Below, piece by piece: positions 34,960-43,697 of a stretch of 64,000 nucleotides of DNA. The notes below the pieces were generated by a model. That model had not been told where the DNA came from. It worked only from the letters and a program-made list of their open reading frames with translations, and did no database searches. Where the stretch lies: positions 248,001-312,000 of the forward strand of contig JBAOHV010000004.1 in NCBI GenBank assembly GCA_037045265.1, written 5' to 3'. Numbering within the stretch: the stretch's first letter is position 1; each line of letters opens with the position of its first letter. Origin of the DNA: JBAOHV01 sp037045265 (lineage in GTDB: Bacteria > Actinomycetota > Acidimicrobiia > Acidimicrobiales > Microtrichaceae). The position numbers were made by a program, and so were the translations under genes.

Positions 34960-36054
34960 AGCAGGGCCCCGAGGAGGTCGGGACCGGGGCCGCTCGCACC
35001 GACCTCGTGCAGCGACACGATGGCCCGGCGCCCGTCGCCGGAGCGCTCCACGCCCACCAGCAGGTCCACCGCTGAGCGGACCTGCGCTCTCACCGCGCTG
35101 TGAGGCACGCCGTCACCGCTCATCAGACACATCGCCTCGAGCCGATCGAGGGCGTCCGCTGCGCTGCCGGCATGACAAGTCGAGAAGCCGCCACGATGGC
35201 CCGTAGCCATCGCCCAGATCATGTCCGATGCCTCCGGGCCACGGACCTCGCCCACGACTATCCGGTCGGGACGAAGACGAAGGGCCGCCCGGACGAGGTC
35301 CCTCATCTCGACCCTCCCGATGCCCTCGGCGGTCCCGGGCCTGGCCTCGAGGCGTACGACGTGTTGGCCCGACAGCTGTAGCTCGGCGACATCCTCGATC
35401 GTCACGAGCCGCTCGTCCGGGCCGACCTGGGCGATCATCGCGTTGACGACCGTCGTCTTGCCCGAGCCGGTGGCACCGAAGACGATGACGTTCGGTCGGC
35501 CCTCGAGCAGCTCCTCGATCAACGCCAGCCCGTGGTCGTCGATGAACGCCCCCAGAGGGAGCGACCGCCTGAGATGCCTGCGCACGGCCAGCACCGGCCC
35601 GTCGACAGCGAGGGGCGACAGCACAGCGGCGACCCTGGTGCCATCGGCCAGTCTGGCGTCGACCACGGGACAGGTCCTGTCTGCTCGTAGGCCGAGCGGT
35701 GACACGAGCCGCTCGATGGCCCGTTCGATCTGGGCCGAATCGACGGTGACGGAGCTGCGGGACAGCCGTCCGGCTCTCTCGACCCAGACCACCCCGGGAC
35801 CGTTCGCGAGCACATCGGTGACCTCTGGGTCGTCGAGCAGCGCCTGCAGCTGTCCGAGTCCGACGAGTTCACCCTCGAGGCGTCGCGCCAGTTCACCGAC
35901 GACCCCGTCCGACAGCAACGGAGCTTCCGCACGGATCAGGAGGCACAGCCGGTCGTACGCCCCTAGAGCGCTGTGCTCGTCGCGGAATCGGCGACGTATC
36001 CGATCCTCGGTCGGCGTCGTCGATCACCGACGCGAGGCGGGTGGCCCGGGTCAC
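34956..36054 (-). CDS. tadA: TadA/CpaF pilus ATPase, one apparent +1 frameshift
   Basis: About 365 residues if translation begins at GTG 36054, which overlaps the upstream stop. The first 16 codons read TRATRLASVIDDADR. A shift near 36003-36012 then gives DRIRRRFRDEHSALGAYDRL, after which the frame is open to 34956. The domain has DVLANGPGVVWVERAG, RRHLRRSLPLGAFID, Walker A VFGATGSGKTTVVNAM, RIVVGEVRGPEASDMI and HRGGFSTCHAGSA. It powers Flp pilus assembly. Without repair only a TTG at 35918 could start, cutting the N-domain. Confidence 0.88.
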
Positions 36055-36761
36055 CACAGCGGGCCCAGCTCCCGCGCCAGAACCCGCGGCACACGCCTGA
36101 CGAGGAGCCCTGCGTCGACGGCGCGGGCGATCGCCGGGTCCGCGACGATGCTCGCGACGACCGGGACCGACAACACGTCGCTGACATCGCGGTCGTTCAG
36201 GCTCCGACCGGGCTCTGCGATCACCACGACTCCGTCGGCCACGACCTGGGCGTTCATCGCTGCTCGGAGCGCCAGGTAGCAGGACCTCGTCACCATCAGC
36301 GACCGGCCCGGCCCAGCCAGTGCCACGACGAGGTCGTCGTGATCCACGCTCACAACAGGACCACCGCAACGCCCAGCATCGACGACGACCGAGCGGCCCG
36401 ACGCCAACCGACCGCCGAGCGCAGCTGCCAGAGCGACAGACCGATCCGGTGACCAGCGACGCCGACCGACTCCCCCGGCAGGCAACAGGGCGAGGCCCTC
36501 GGTCACCGGAAGGACCAGACGGTCGATCGCATCGACCTCGGCGTCCGGATCCGCCAACCAGTCGAGCACCCCGGGGCCCGACGGAGTGGCCATGCCGAGA
36601 GCCGCCGGCATGTCACCGGCCAGGTCCACCAGCAGGACCCGGGCACCGGAACCGGCCCGAACGACGGCCAGCGCCGCCGCCACCACTGTCGTCCCACTTC
36701 CGCCCTTCGGCGACCAGACGATCGTCATCTCGCCGGCTGAGGTCAGATTGGTCGGATCCAC
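36051..36761 (-). CDS. CpaE/TadZ-like MinD-family ATPase
   Basis: 236 residues from GTG 36761, or 225 from ATG 36728. The deviant Walker A is SPKGGSGTTVVAAALA, with the Walker B-like VLLVDLAGDMPAALG, as in ParA/MinD proteins. CpaE/TadZ places the Tad machinery at its cellular site. A receiver domain, present in many CpaE proteins, is missing, which fits the short actinobacterial form. It is the first gene of the pilus operon. Confidence 0.85.
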   Translation of the reverse strand: MDPTNLTSAGEMTIVWSPKGGSGTTVVAAALAVVRAGSGARVLLVDLAGDMPAALGMATPSGPGVLDWLADPDAEVDAIDRLVLPVTEGLALLPAGGVGRRRWSPDRSVALAAALGGRLASGRSVVVDAGRCGGPVVSVDHDDLVVALAGPGRSLMVTRSCYLALRAAMNAQVVADGVVVIAEPGRSLNDRDVSDVLSVPVVASIVADPAIARAVDAGLLVRRVPRVLARELGPLW

Positions 36762-37051
36762 TCGGCATCCGTCACTTCCTGGAGGATCACAGGCTGCACC
36801 GCTCGGGGCGCCACGTGAGTTGTGGGGGAAGTGGTCCGCTCCGACCCGGGACTAGGAGCCGCCGGAGGAGGGCAGCTCGAAGGTACCCGCGCCCTGCTCC
36901 GGGGTCAGCGGGGAGCGCGCCCCGATGGGCCGTTCTACCCAACTGGAGGGGTCGATCGCACCGACAAGGTCAAGGAGTCGCTCCGGTCCGCCGACCGGAG
37001 ACCGCAGGGCATCAGTGACAGGAACTCCACGACGCTCGAAGGGGGTGGGAC
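36762..37051. other. Divergent intergenic region between the Tad operon and the subtilase
   Basis: 290 bp. I see no convincing gene, RNA or long hairpin. A GAAGGGGGTGG purine-rich stretch just before 37052 is a likely ribosome binding site for the subtilase. A minus-strand open frame of 69 codons (36852-37061) is discussed among the rejected items. Confidence 0.5.
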
Positions 37052-38368
37052 GTGAACACATCACATGATCGAACCAGGCATGATCGAACCAGGCATGGTC
37101 GAACCAGCTGCTCCCCCGGCGGCGTCGCACGGCTCGCTGGAGCCGGCCTGGCGCTCCTGCTGGGTGCCGTCGCGTGCACCAGCGCTCCGGGCCCCGCCCC
37201 GACCGCGACCACGCTCGCGCCACATCAGCGCCAGCCACGCGTCGTCTGCTCCGCTGGCGCCCAGTCGACATCAGGCATCACCCCCCACGACACCGACGCA
37301 CCGGACGATCCCACTCCCACCGGCGCGACCTCGACCGTCATCGTCGCGGTCGATGCCGACGGCCGACCCCACCTGGTGACCACCGAGGCGGACCAGGCCC
37401 CGACAACCGCCGCCGCGGTGGACGCTTCACCCGGACTCGAAGTCGTCGCCATCGAACCCGACATCGCGATCTCGGCCACCGAGTCCGCCCCCACCGCCGC
37501 CGCGTCGTGTGACGACCCGTTCCGACCCCAGCAGTGGGCGCTCGACTCACTCGGGGTCGAGTCGATCTGGGAGACCAGCGTGGGCGCCGACATCGACATC
37601 GCCATCGTCGACACCGGCGTCGACGGCGGCCATCCGGACCTGGTGGGCCACGTGGCTCCGGGCGTCTCGTTCGTCGGCACCGGCGGGACCGCACAGACCG
37701 GCGCTGGAGACACGGACCCGAACGGCCACGGCACCCACGTCGCGGGCATTGCTGCCGCCGGAGCGCAGGACGGCGTGGGGATCGCCGGTGTCGCCCCCTT
37801 CACGCGGATCCTGCCGGTGCGGGTCCTGGACAGCACCGGCGCCGGATCGAGCTCGGCCGTAGCAGCGGGGATCACCTGGGCGGTCGACAACGGTGCCGAG
37901 GTGATCAACCTCTCGCTCGGAGGGAGCTACTCCGGAGCGATCGCCACAGCGGTCGACTACGCCGACTCCCGGGGAGTCGTGGTCGTGGCCGCCACCGGCA
38001 ACACCGGCACCGCCAACAGCGTCATGTACCCGGCGGCGCTCGCCACGGTGATCGCCGTGGCTTCCCACGACTCGAGTGGATCGTTGTCGCCCTTCTCGAG
38101 CCGGGGACCCCAGGTCGACGTGGCTGCTCCCGGGAGCAGCATCGTCTCGGCCTACCCGGGCGCACAGTGGCGTCTCATGCAGGGCACGTCCATGGCCACT
38201 CCGCACGTCGCCGGAACTGTGGCTCTCATGTTCGGGGTCGACCTGTTCCGCTCACCGGAGCAGGTCAGGGCACTGATCCGATCCTCGGCGGTCGATGCAG
38301 GCACCCCCGGTTTCGACGACGGGTTCGGCTGGGGGCGTCTCGACGCTGCGGCCGCACTCGGACTCTGA
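37052..38368 (+). CDS. Secreted S8 family serine protease (subtilase)
   Basis: 438 residues from GTG 37052. The N-terminus has a tandem DRTRH segment, then a hydrophobic stretch ending in LLGAVAC, a possible lipobox. A propeptide of about 110 residues precedes the catalytic domain. The triad is D187 (AIVDTGVDGGHPDL), H226 (GHGTHVAGIAA) and S380 (GTSMATPHVAG), with the oxyanion Asn in ATGNTGT. It would act outside the cell. It is divergent from the Tad operon, so processing of surface structures is possible but not shown. Confidence 0.93.
   Translation: MNTSHDRTRHDRTRHGRTSCSPGGVARLAGAGLALLLGAVACTSAPGPAPTATTLAPHQRQPRVVCSAGAQSTSGITPHDTDAPDDPTPTGATSTVIVAVDADGRPHLVTTEADQAPTTAAAVDASPGLEVVAIEPDIAISATESAPTAAASCDDPFRPQQWALDSLGVESIWETSVGADIDIAIVDTGVDGGHPDLVGHVAPGVSFVGTGGTAQTGAGDTDPNGHGTHVAGIAAAGAQDGVGIAGVAPFTRILPVRVLDSTGAGSSSAVAAGITWAVDNGAEVINLSLGGSYSGAIATAVDYADSRGVVVVAATGNTGTANSVMYPAALATVIAVASHDSSGSLSPFSSRGPQVDVAAPGSSIVSAYPGAQWRLMQGTSMATPHVAGTVALMFGVDLFRSPEQVRALIRSSAVDAGTPGFDDGFGWGRLDAAAALGL
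37064..37107 (+). repeat. 15-bp tandem repeat at the subtilase N-terminus
   Basis: CATGATCGAACCAGG occurs twice in full (37064-37078, 37079-37093) and a third time with one change and one base short (37094-37107). It codes for repeated basic residues (H-D-R-T-R) just ahead of the signal sequence. Copy-number change would keep the frame. Confidence 0.9.
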
Positions 38369-38397
38369 CCGGCCCGGCAGATCGCGAGTGCGGCGGC

Positions 38398-39333
38398 TCA
38401 GACTGTCAGCAGGTCCGCGGCTTCGGCGCGCGCCGAAGGGTGTCGCAGCTTCGACATCGCCCTGGCCTCGATCTGACGGATCCGCTCCCGCGTGACGTGG
38501 AACTCGGCGCCGACCTCCTCGAGGGTCCGGGGCTGACCGCGGTCCAATCCGTATCGCAGCACCAGCACCTCGCGTTCGCGTACGTCGAGCGAGTCGAGCA
38601 TGGTGGCCACGTCCCCCGGAAGGGCAGCGAACGCGACCGCGTCGAACGGTGACTCGGCACGCTGGTCCTCGACCAGATCTCCCAGCCGTGTGTCGCTGTC
38701 GTCACCCAACGGTTCCGAGAGCGACAGCGGTTCGGCCGCCACAAACAGCGCTTCATTGGCCTTCGCCTCGTCCACGCCCACCTCGCGGGCCAACTCGGCC
38801 ACCGTGGGGGGCCGGCCGAGGTCCGCCTCCATCTGAACCCGAGTGCGCTGGAGGCGAGCGAGGGTCTCGGCCGCGTGCACAGGGAGTCTGATCGTGCGTC
38901 CGGTGTTGGCTATGCCACGGGCTATCGCCTGTCTGATCCACCAGGTCGCGTAGGTCGAGAACTTGAACCCCTTGCGCCAGTCGAACTTGTGGACGGCGTG
39001 CATGAGCCCGAGGTTCCCCTCCTGGACCAAGTCCAGCAGTGGAAGCCCAGAAGACTGGTAGCGCTTGGCGATCGACACCACGAGACGCAGGTTCGCCTGG
39101 ACGAAACGCCGTTCGGCCTCCTCGCCTTCACGTACCCGGCGACGCAGCTCACGACGGCGGCCCAGTGCCGGGGCGGGTTGCTCGGCCAGTTCACGGCAAG
39201 CCTGCAGCCCTGCCTCCATCGTCTGCGCCAACCGGACCTCGTCCTCCTTGCTGAGGAGGTCGTGCTTGCCGATGTCGCTCAGGTAGAGCCGGACCAGATC
39301 CTCGTCGTCGCGGCCTCTTCGTTCCGTGCCCAC
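38398..39333 (-). CDS. RNA polymerase sigma-70 family factor (group 2, SigB/HrdB-like)
   Basis: 311 residues. Region 1.2 is DDEDLVRLYLSDIGKHDLLSKEDEV, region 2 has RFVQANLRLVVSIAKRY, LDLVQEGNLGLMHAVHKFDW and FSTYATWWIRQAI, region 3 has RLPVHAAETLARL, and region 4 is TLEEVGAEFHVTRERIRQIEARAMSKLRHP. Region 1.1 is absent, so it is probably an alternative, primary-like factor. No anti-sigma gene is adjacent; the STAS protein at 30.5 kb is 8 kb away. Confidence 0.93.
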   Translation of the reverse strand: MGTERRGRDDEDLVRLYLSDIGKHDLLSKEDEVRLAQTMEAGLQACRELAEQPAPALGRRRELRRRVREGEEAERRFVQANLRLVVSIAKRYQSSGLPLLDLVQEGNLGLMHAVHKFDWRKGFKFSTYATWWIRQAIARGIANTGRTIRLPVHAAETLARLQRTRVQMEADLGRPPTVAELAREVGVDEAKANEALFVAAEPLSLSEPLGDDSDTRLGDLVEDQRAESPFDAVAFAALPGDVATMLDSLDVREREVLVLRYGLDRGQPRTLEEVGAEFHVTRERIRQIEARAMSKLRHPSARAEAADLLTV

Positions 39334-39439
39334 GATCCACCTTCCCGCCGATGTCCGACCCAGCGCCTACATCGGCAGGTAGGGCACCAGAACCTGAGCG
39401 GGTCCACCGACACGAGGGATCCCACCCGACGACAGTGCG

Positions 39440-40024
39440 TCAGCGGATCGGAGCTGAGATGCCTGCCGCTGCCAGCTCCAGGGCCTGTTGGCACTGCTTC
39501 GCCTCGTCGACAGCCCCGGCGTCGACCAACAGGGACCGGACGACCTCCTCGCCGGCCTCCCACTCCTCGATGTCGTCGGCGAGGATGATCCCGGTCCAAC
39601 GGATCAGGGACGGTTCCGCCACCGGCGACATCGACCCCGACGCATCGCGGTACGACTCGACCAGCATCGGCAGTAGCACCCGATACGCGCTCACCGCCCG
39701 CTCGATCGCTCCGGACGTCTCGGCGTCGCCCTCGAACAGGTCGAACCACTCCTCGGTCTCCGGGCTACCGGGAGCCACCAGATCGTGGATCCGCACCACC
39801 GTCAGTTCCGGAAGCCGGTCCGCCAACACCTCGGCGTGCCAGCCGTGGCGGCGCGACATGTCGGCGAAGAACGAGTCGAGTACGTCGTCACCGCAGCTGC
39901 CCGCCCAGCGACCGAAGACCTCGAACACCCTTCGCTCGACCCAGACCCATCGACCTACCTGCTCCGCCCGCTCGAGCAGACCGGTGAAGTGTGGTCGCTC
40001 TGATCTCGACGTGTCTTCGGTCAC
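39440..40024 (-). CDS. Unknown alpha-helical protein (ferritin-like fold possible)
   Basis: 194 residues from GTG 40024. It is predicted mostly helical, with pairs of acidic and His residues such as WVWVERRVFEVFGRW and SRRHGWHAEVLADRLPEL, and later EWEAGEEVVRSLL. These spacings recall diiron or ferritin-like four-helix proteins, but a full ExxH pair set is not clear. I do not recognise the family. It lies between the sigma factor and a divergent MarR gene (63-bp gap). Confidence 0.5.
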   Translation of the reverse strand: MTEDTSRSERPHFTGLLERAEQVGRWVWVERRVFEVFGRWAGSCGDDVLDSFFADMSRRHGWHAEVLADRLPELTVVRIHDLVAPGSPETEEWFDLFEGDAETSGAIERAVSAYRVLLPMLVESYRDASGSMSPVAEPSLIRWTGIILADDIEEWEAGEEVVRSLLVDAGAVDEAKQCQQALELAAAGISAPIR

Positions 40025-40087
40025 GGCCCCGGAGTGTAAGGCCCATCGACCGCCCCGCTCTCCGCTGGGGGCTAGGATCCGATTTCG

Positions 40088-40555
40088 ATGGGGCGCCAAC
40101 GATCTTTCACGGAAGCCGAGCGTTCAGCTTGGCGGAACTTCCTACTTGCCAACCGCCGGGTGACCACCCGGCTGGATGCCGACCTGGGCTCGGAATGCGA
40201 GATGACACTCGCCGAGTACGAGGTGCTCGGCCATCTGGCCGACGCACCCGACCAACGGCTCCGCATGAACGAGTTGGCCGAGCTCTCACGGCTGTCGCCG
40301 AGCGGGCTGACGCGACGGTTCGACGCACTGGTCCGCCGGGGCTGGGCCGCCCGCGAGCGTTGCGACGACGACCGACGTGGCGTGGTCGCCAGTCTGACAT
40401 CATCGGGCAAGGTCCAGGTCGAGGCTGCCAGACCGGTCCACGACCGTGGGGCGAAGAGCTACTTCTTCGACCTGCTCGAACCCGACGACGTCGACCTGCT
40501 CAGCGAGATGATGGTCCGCGTCGCAGTCGATGAGGACGCTGCTGTAGCCAGCTGA
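40088..40555 (+). CDS. MarR-family transcriptional regulator
   Basis: 155 residues. The winged helix-turn-helix core reads EYEVLGHLADAPDQRLRMNELAEL, SRLSPSGLTRRFDALVRRGWAARERC and DDRRGVVASLTSSGK. Dimerisation helices flank it. MarR proteins usually repress their own or a neighbouring gene and respond to small aromatic or oxidant ligands. The divergent gene at 40024 is the likely target. Confidence 0.92.
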   Translation: MGRQRSFTEAERSAWRNFLLANRRVTTRLDADLGSECEMTLAEYEVLGHLADAPDQRLRMNELAELSRLSPSGLTRRFDALVRRGWAARERCDDDRRGVVASLTSSGKVQVEAARPVHDRGAKSYFFDLLEPDDVDLLSEMMVRVAVDEDAAVAS

Positions 40556-40607
40556 CAGGCGCCCGGCGCCGCAGTTGCGCGGCGGCCGCAGTTGACCGGC
40601 GACGGGG

Positions 40608-42368
40608 TCAGTAGGCGTTCGTGATCGGCAGACGCCGATCACGGCCGAACGCCTTCTGGGAGATCCGGATCCCGGGTGGCGACTGGCGTCGCTTGTACTC
40701 GGCGCGGTCGATCAGGGTCGTGATGCGCTCCACGTCCAGGCGATCGTGGCCAGCAGCCAGCAACTGCGTTTCTGTCAGGTCGTCATCGACGTACGCCTGG
40801 ATCAACGGGTCGAGCTCCTCGTACGTGGGCAGGCTCTGATCGTCACGCTGATCGGGGCGCAGCTCCGCGGATGGCGGCTTCGTCAGGACGTCTTCGGGGA
40901 TCACGTCGGTGCCGGCCCGCTGATTGCGCCAGCGACACAGCTCGTAGACGAGGAGCTTGGGAACGTCCTTGATCACCGCCAGGCCGCCGGCGGTGTCGCC
41001 GTAGAGAGTGGAGTACCCGACAGCCGTCTCGCTCTTGTTGCCGGTCGTGAGCACCAGCCAGCCGAACTTGTTCGACAGCGCCATCAGCAGGACACCCCGG
41101 ATGCGCGACTGGAGGTTCTCCTCGGCGAGGTCCGCCGGCCGGTCCCCGAACGACGGCGCGAGCAGGTCGAGCAACGCCGTGTGGGCGGCCTCGATCGGGA
41201 TCGTCCGGTGGTCGATCCCAAGGTTCTCGCTCAGCCGGACGGCATCCCCGATCGAGTGTGCGCTGGAGTACCGCGACGGCATGAGAACACCGTGCACGCG
41301 CTCGGGGCCCAGGGCATCGACGGCGATAGTCGAGACGATCGCCGAGTCGACCCCGCCGGACAGACCGATGACCACGTCACCGAACCCGTTCTTCGCGACG
41401 TAGTCGCGCACACCGAGGACGAGCGTGGACCAGACCTCGGCCGGCCCTTCGGAGATCGGCCACTCGGAGATCGGACCGGCAGCACCGCCTGCGCCTGCCA
41501 GATCTCTCGGCGGGGACGTCTCCCCGTCGTGTTCGGTGACGCTGCGCCGTTCGCATGACCCGGAGACGTCCACGACGACACCGCTGCTCTGGCGAGCCGG
41601 ACCGATCGGCACGTCGACCAGCAACTCGCTCGTGGAGAACCGTGGGGCCTCGGCCAAGACCCGGCCGTCGCCGTCGAGAACCACCGAGCCGCCGTCGAAG
41701 ACGAGCTCGTCCTGCCCGCCCACCAGGTTCACGTAGGCGATCGGCGTCCGCACCTCGGCGCTACGCTCCGCGAGCGTCTCGAAGCGCTCACGCTGCTTGC
41801 CACGATGGAACGGTGAAGCGTTGATGTTGACGATGACCTGGGCGCCTGCCCCGGCAGCAGCGGCGAACGGCCCCCCTGCCACCCAGGCGTCCTCGCACAC
41901 CGACACCGCCACGAGCGCACCGGCGATCCGGAACAGGGGCTGGTTCGCCGAGCCCGGGTCGAAGTAGCGCTTCTCGTCGAAGACCCCGTAGTTCGGCAGC
42001 GCCTGTTTGCGGACGCTGCCGACGATCCGGCCACCGTGCAGCACTGCCGCGGCGTTCCACGGCCCGTCCATGGCGTCGTGGGGGTCGGCACCGAGCTCGC
42101 GGTGTCCTTCGACCCAGCCCACGACCGCGGCGGCACGACCGTCACAACGTCGGGCCAGGTCGGCCACCGCCTCCTGGCTGTGCTCCACGAAGCCGGGTTT
42201 GAGGAGGAGATCCTCGGGCGGGTAGCCGCAGATCGCCAGTTCTGGGAACAGGACCAGGTCGGCACCGGCGGCGTCCGCCCGTACGTACGCCGCTGCCATC
42301 AGCTCGACGTTGCCGCCCAGGTCTCCGACGGTCATGTCGAGCTGTGCGAGCACGACCCTCAGACTCAT
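40608..42368 (-). CDS. nadE: Glutamine-dependent NAD+ synthetase
   Basis: 586 residues from ATG 42368, which begins the conserved MSLRVVLAQLDMTVGD; an ATG at 42410 would add 14 residues. The N-terminal nitrilase-type glutaminase has E43 (FPELAICGYPPEDLL), a Lys in QALPNYGVFDEKRYF, and the nucleophile Cys in VSVCEDAW. The C-terminal synthetase has the PP-loop GLSGGVDSAIVSTIAVDA and LVLTTGNKSETAVGYSTLYGD. It amidates nicotinate adenine dinucleotide to NAD+ using ammonia from glutamine, which links it to the glutamine synthetases next door. It ends in the typical PITNAY. Confidence 0.95.
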   Translation of the reverse strand: MSLRVVLAQLDMTVGDLGGNVELMAAAYVRADAAGADLVLFPELAICGYPPEDLLLKPGFVEHSQEAVADLARRCDGRAAAVVGWVEGHRELGADPHDAMDGPWNAAAVLHGGRIVGSVRKQALPNYGVFDEKRYFDPGSANQPLFRIAGALVAVSVCEDAWVAGGPFAAAAGAGAQVIVNINASPFHRGKQRERFETLAERSAEVRTPIAYVNLVGGQDELVFDGGSVVLDGDGRVLAEAPRFSTSELLVDVPIGPARQSSGVVVDVSGSCERRSVTEHDGETSPPRDLAGAGGAAGPISEWPISEGPAEVWSTLVLGVRDYVAKNGFGDVVIGLSGGVDSAIVSTIAVDALGPERVHGVLMPSRYSSAHSIGDAVRLSENLGIDHRTIPIEAAHTALLDLLAPSFGDRPADLAEENLQSRIRGVLLMALSNKFGWLVLTTGNKSETAVGYSTLYGDTAGGLAVIKDVPKLLVYELCRWRNQRAGTDVIPEDVLTKPPSAELRPDQRDDQSLPTYEELDPLIQAYVDDDLTETQLLAAGHDRLDVERITTLIDRAEYKRRQSPPGIRISQKAFGRDRRLPITNAY

Positions 42369-42458
42369 ATCACCCGGCGCCGTGGGACCGGAGGCTTCCC
42401 CGCTGGTCATCGCAGGATGGTACCGGCGATGACCAGCGGAGGACTCTCGGTGTGGGTC

Positions 42459-43478
42459 TCAGAGAGGCTCGATGGCCGAGCAGACCGTGTTCACCATCAG
42501 GCGGGTCACGACGTAGGGGTCGATGTTGGCGTTCGGGCGCCGGTCCTCGATGTAGCCCTTCTTGTCCTGGGCGACCTGCCACGGGATGCGGATCGACGCA
42601 CCACGGTCGGACACGCCGTAGCGGAACTCCGAGTAGTGGGCCGTCTCGTGGAGACCGGTCAGGCGCTCCTCGAACCCGTGGCCGTAGCCGGCGAGGTGCT
42701 CCTCGACCTTGCCGGGAGCGCCGATCGCCTCGCATGCAGCGATGATCGCGTCGTACTCCTCACGCATGCGGTTGGTGGAGAAGTTGGTGTGACAGCCGGC
42801 GCCGTTCCAGTCACCCTGGATCGGCTTGGCCGAGATCGACGCGTTGACACCGAAGTCCTCGGCGACACGGTAGAGAAGGTAGCGGGCCATCCAGAGCTGG
42901 TCCGAGACCGCCACCGGGCCGAGCGGACCCACCTGGAACTCCCACTGGCCGAGCATCACCTCGGCATTGGTGCCACAGATGCCCAGACCGGCTCGCATGC
43001 AGGCCTCTGTGTGGGCTTCGACGATGTCACGACCGGCGATCTCCACGGCGCCGACGCCGCAGTAGTAGGGGCCCTGGGGGGCCGGGTAGTAGTAGCCCTC
43101 GTTCGGCCATCCGAGGGGACGCCCTTCCTTGAAGAACGTGTACTCCTGCTCGATGCCGAACAGCGACTCGTGGGCCGCGAACTTCTCCGCGATCGGTGTC
43201 AGCAGTGCACGCTTGTTCGACGAATGGGGCTCGAAGGTCTCGGGCAGCAGGACCTCGCAGAGCACCAGGATGTCGCCCGCCCCACGGGTTGGATCCATGC
43301 AGGTGTAGACCGGCTTGAGCACGCAGTCCGACGAGGAGCCTTCGGCCTGGTTGGTCGAGGACCCGTCGAAGCCCCAGATGCCAGGCTCCTTTCCGTCATC
43401 GATGATCTTGGTCTTGGACCGCATCATCGGCACCGGTTCGGTGCCATCGATCCAGATGTACTCAGCGCGGTACGCCAC
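42459..43478 (-). CDS. glnII: Glutamine synthetase type II (eukaryotic type)
   Basis: 339 residues from GTG 43478, preceded by GGAAG seven bases upstream. It makes glutamine from glutamate, ammonia and ATP. Type II signatures are IWGFDGSSTNQAEGSSSD, LGWPNEGYYYPAPQGPYYCGVG, QWEFQVGPLGP and HTNFSTNRMREE with GRRPNAN-like EDRRPNANIDPY near the end. It is not regulated by adenylylation. It is divergent from glnA across 219 bp. GlnII genes are typical of Streptomyces-like and other actinobacteria. Confidence 0.95.
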   Translation of the reverse strand: MAYRAEYIWIDGTEPVPMMRSKTKIIDDGKEPGIWGFDGSSTNQAEGSSSDCVLKPVYTCMDPTRGAGDILVLCEVLLPETFEPHSSNKRALLTPIAEKFAAHESLFGIEQEYTFFKEGRPLGWPNEGYYYPAPQGPYYCGVGAVEIAGRDIVEAHTEACMRAGLGICGTNAEVMLGQWEFQVGPLGPVAVSDQLWMARYLLYRVAEDFGVNASISAKPIQGDWNGAGCHTNFSTNRMREEYDAIIAACEAIGAPGKVEEHLAGYGHGFEERLTGLHETAHYSEFRYGVSDRGASIRIPWQVAQDKKGYIEDRRPNANIDPYVVTRLMVNTVCSAIEPL

Positions 43479-43574
43479 GTCGACACTTCCTTGGAGTCGT
43501 CCCAGTGGCACCGGGGGTGGTGCCCACTGCGGCATCGATGCTGCCCGGTCGCGATTTCGCGCGCTTTGCCCGAT

Positions 43575-43592
43575 TGTGAACGGCGTGTGAAC
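43575..43592 (+). promoter_or_regulatory. Direct repeat TGTGAAC x2 with 11-bp period between glnII and glnA
   Basis: TGTGAAC lies at 43575-43581 and again at 43586-43592, so one helical turn apart on the same face. Actinobacterial GlnR boxes also alternate short motifs every 11 bp (gTnAC / GaAAC), and a GlnR-like gene follows glnA. The match to the consensus is partial. Role inferred. Confidence 0.45.
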
Positions 43593-43697
43593 AGCCCCGA
43601 GCCGCCTTTCTCGGTCCGGATGGTCGCTGCTACGACTGGGAGCTCCTCGCCCTTGGATGGCCGGTTCCGCGCGTACCGGTGTCAGACTGGAGCCCAC

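Noticed and set aside
36852..37061. 69-codon minus-strand frame between the Tad operon and the subtilase
   Set aside because: It overlaps the subtilase start, has no ribosome binding site or family likeness, and its N-terminal part is the reverse of repeat-containing coding sequence.
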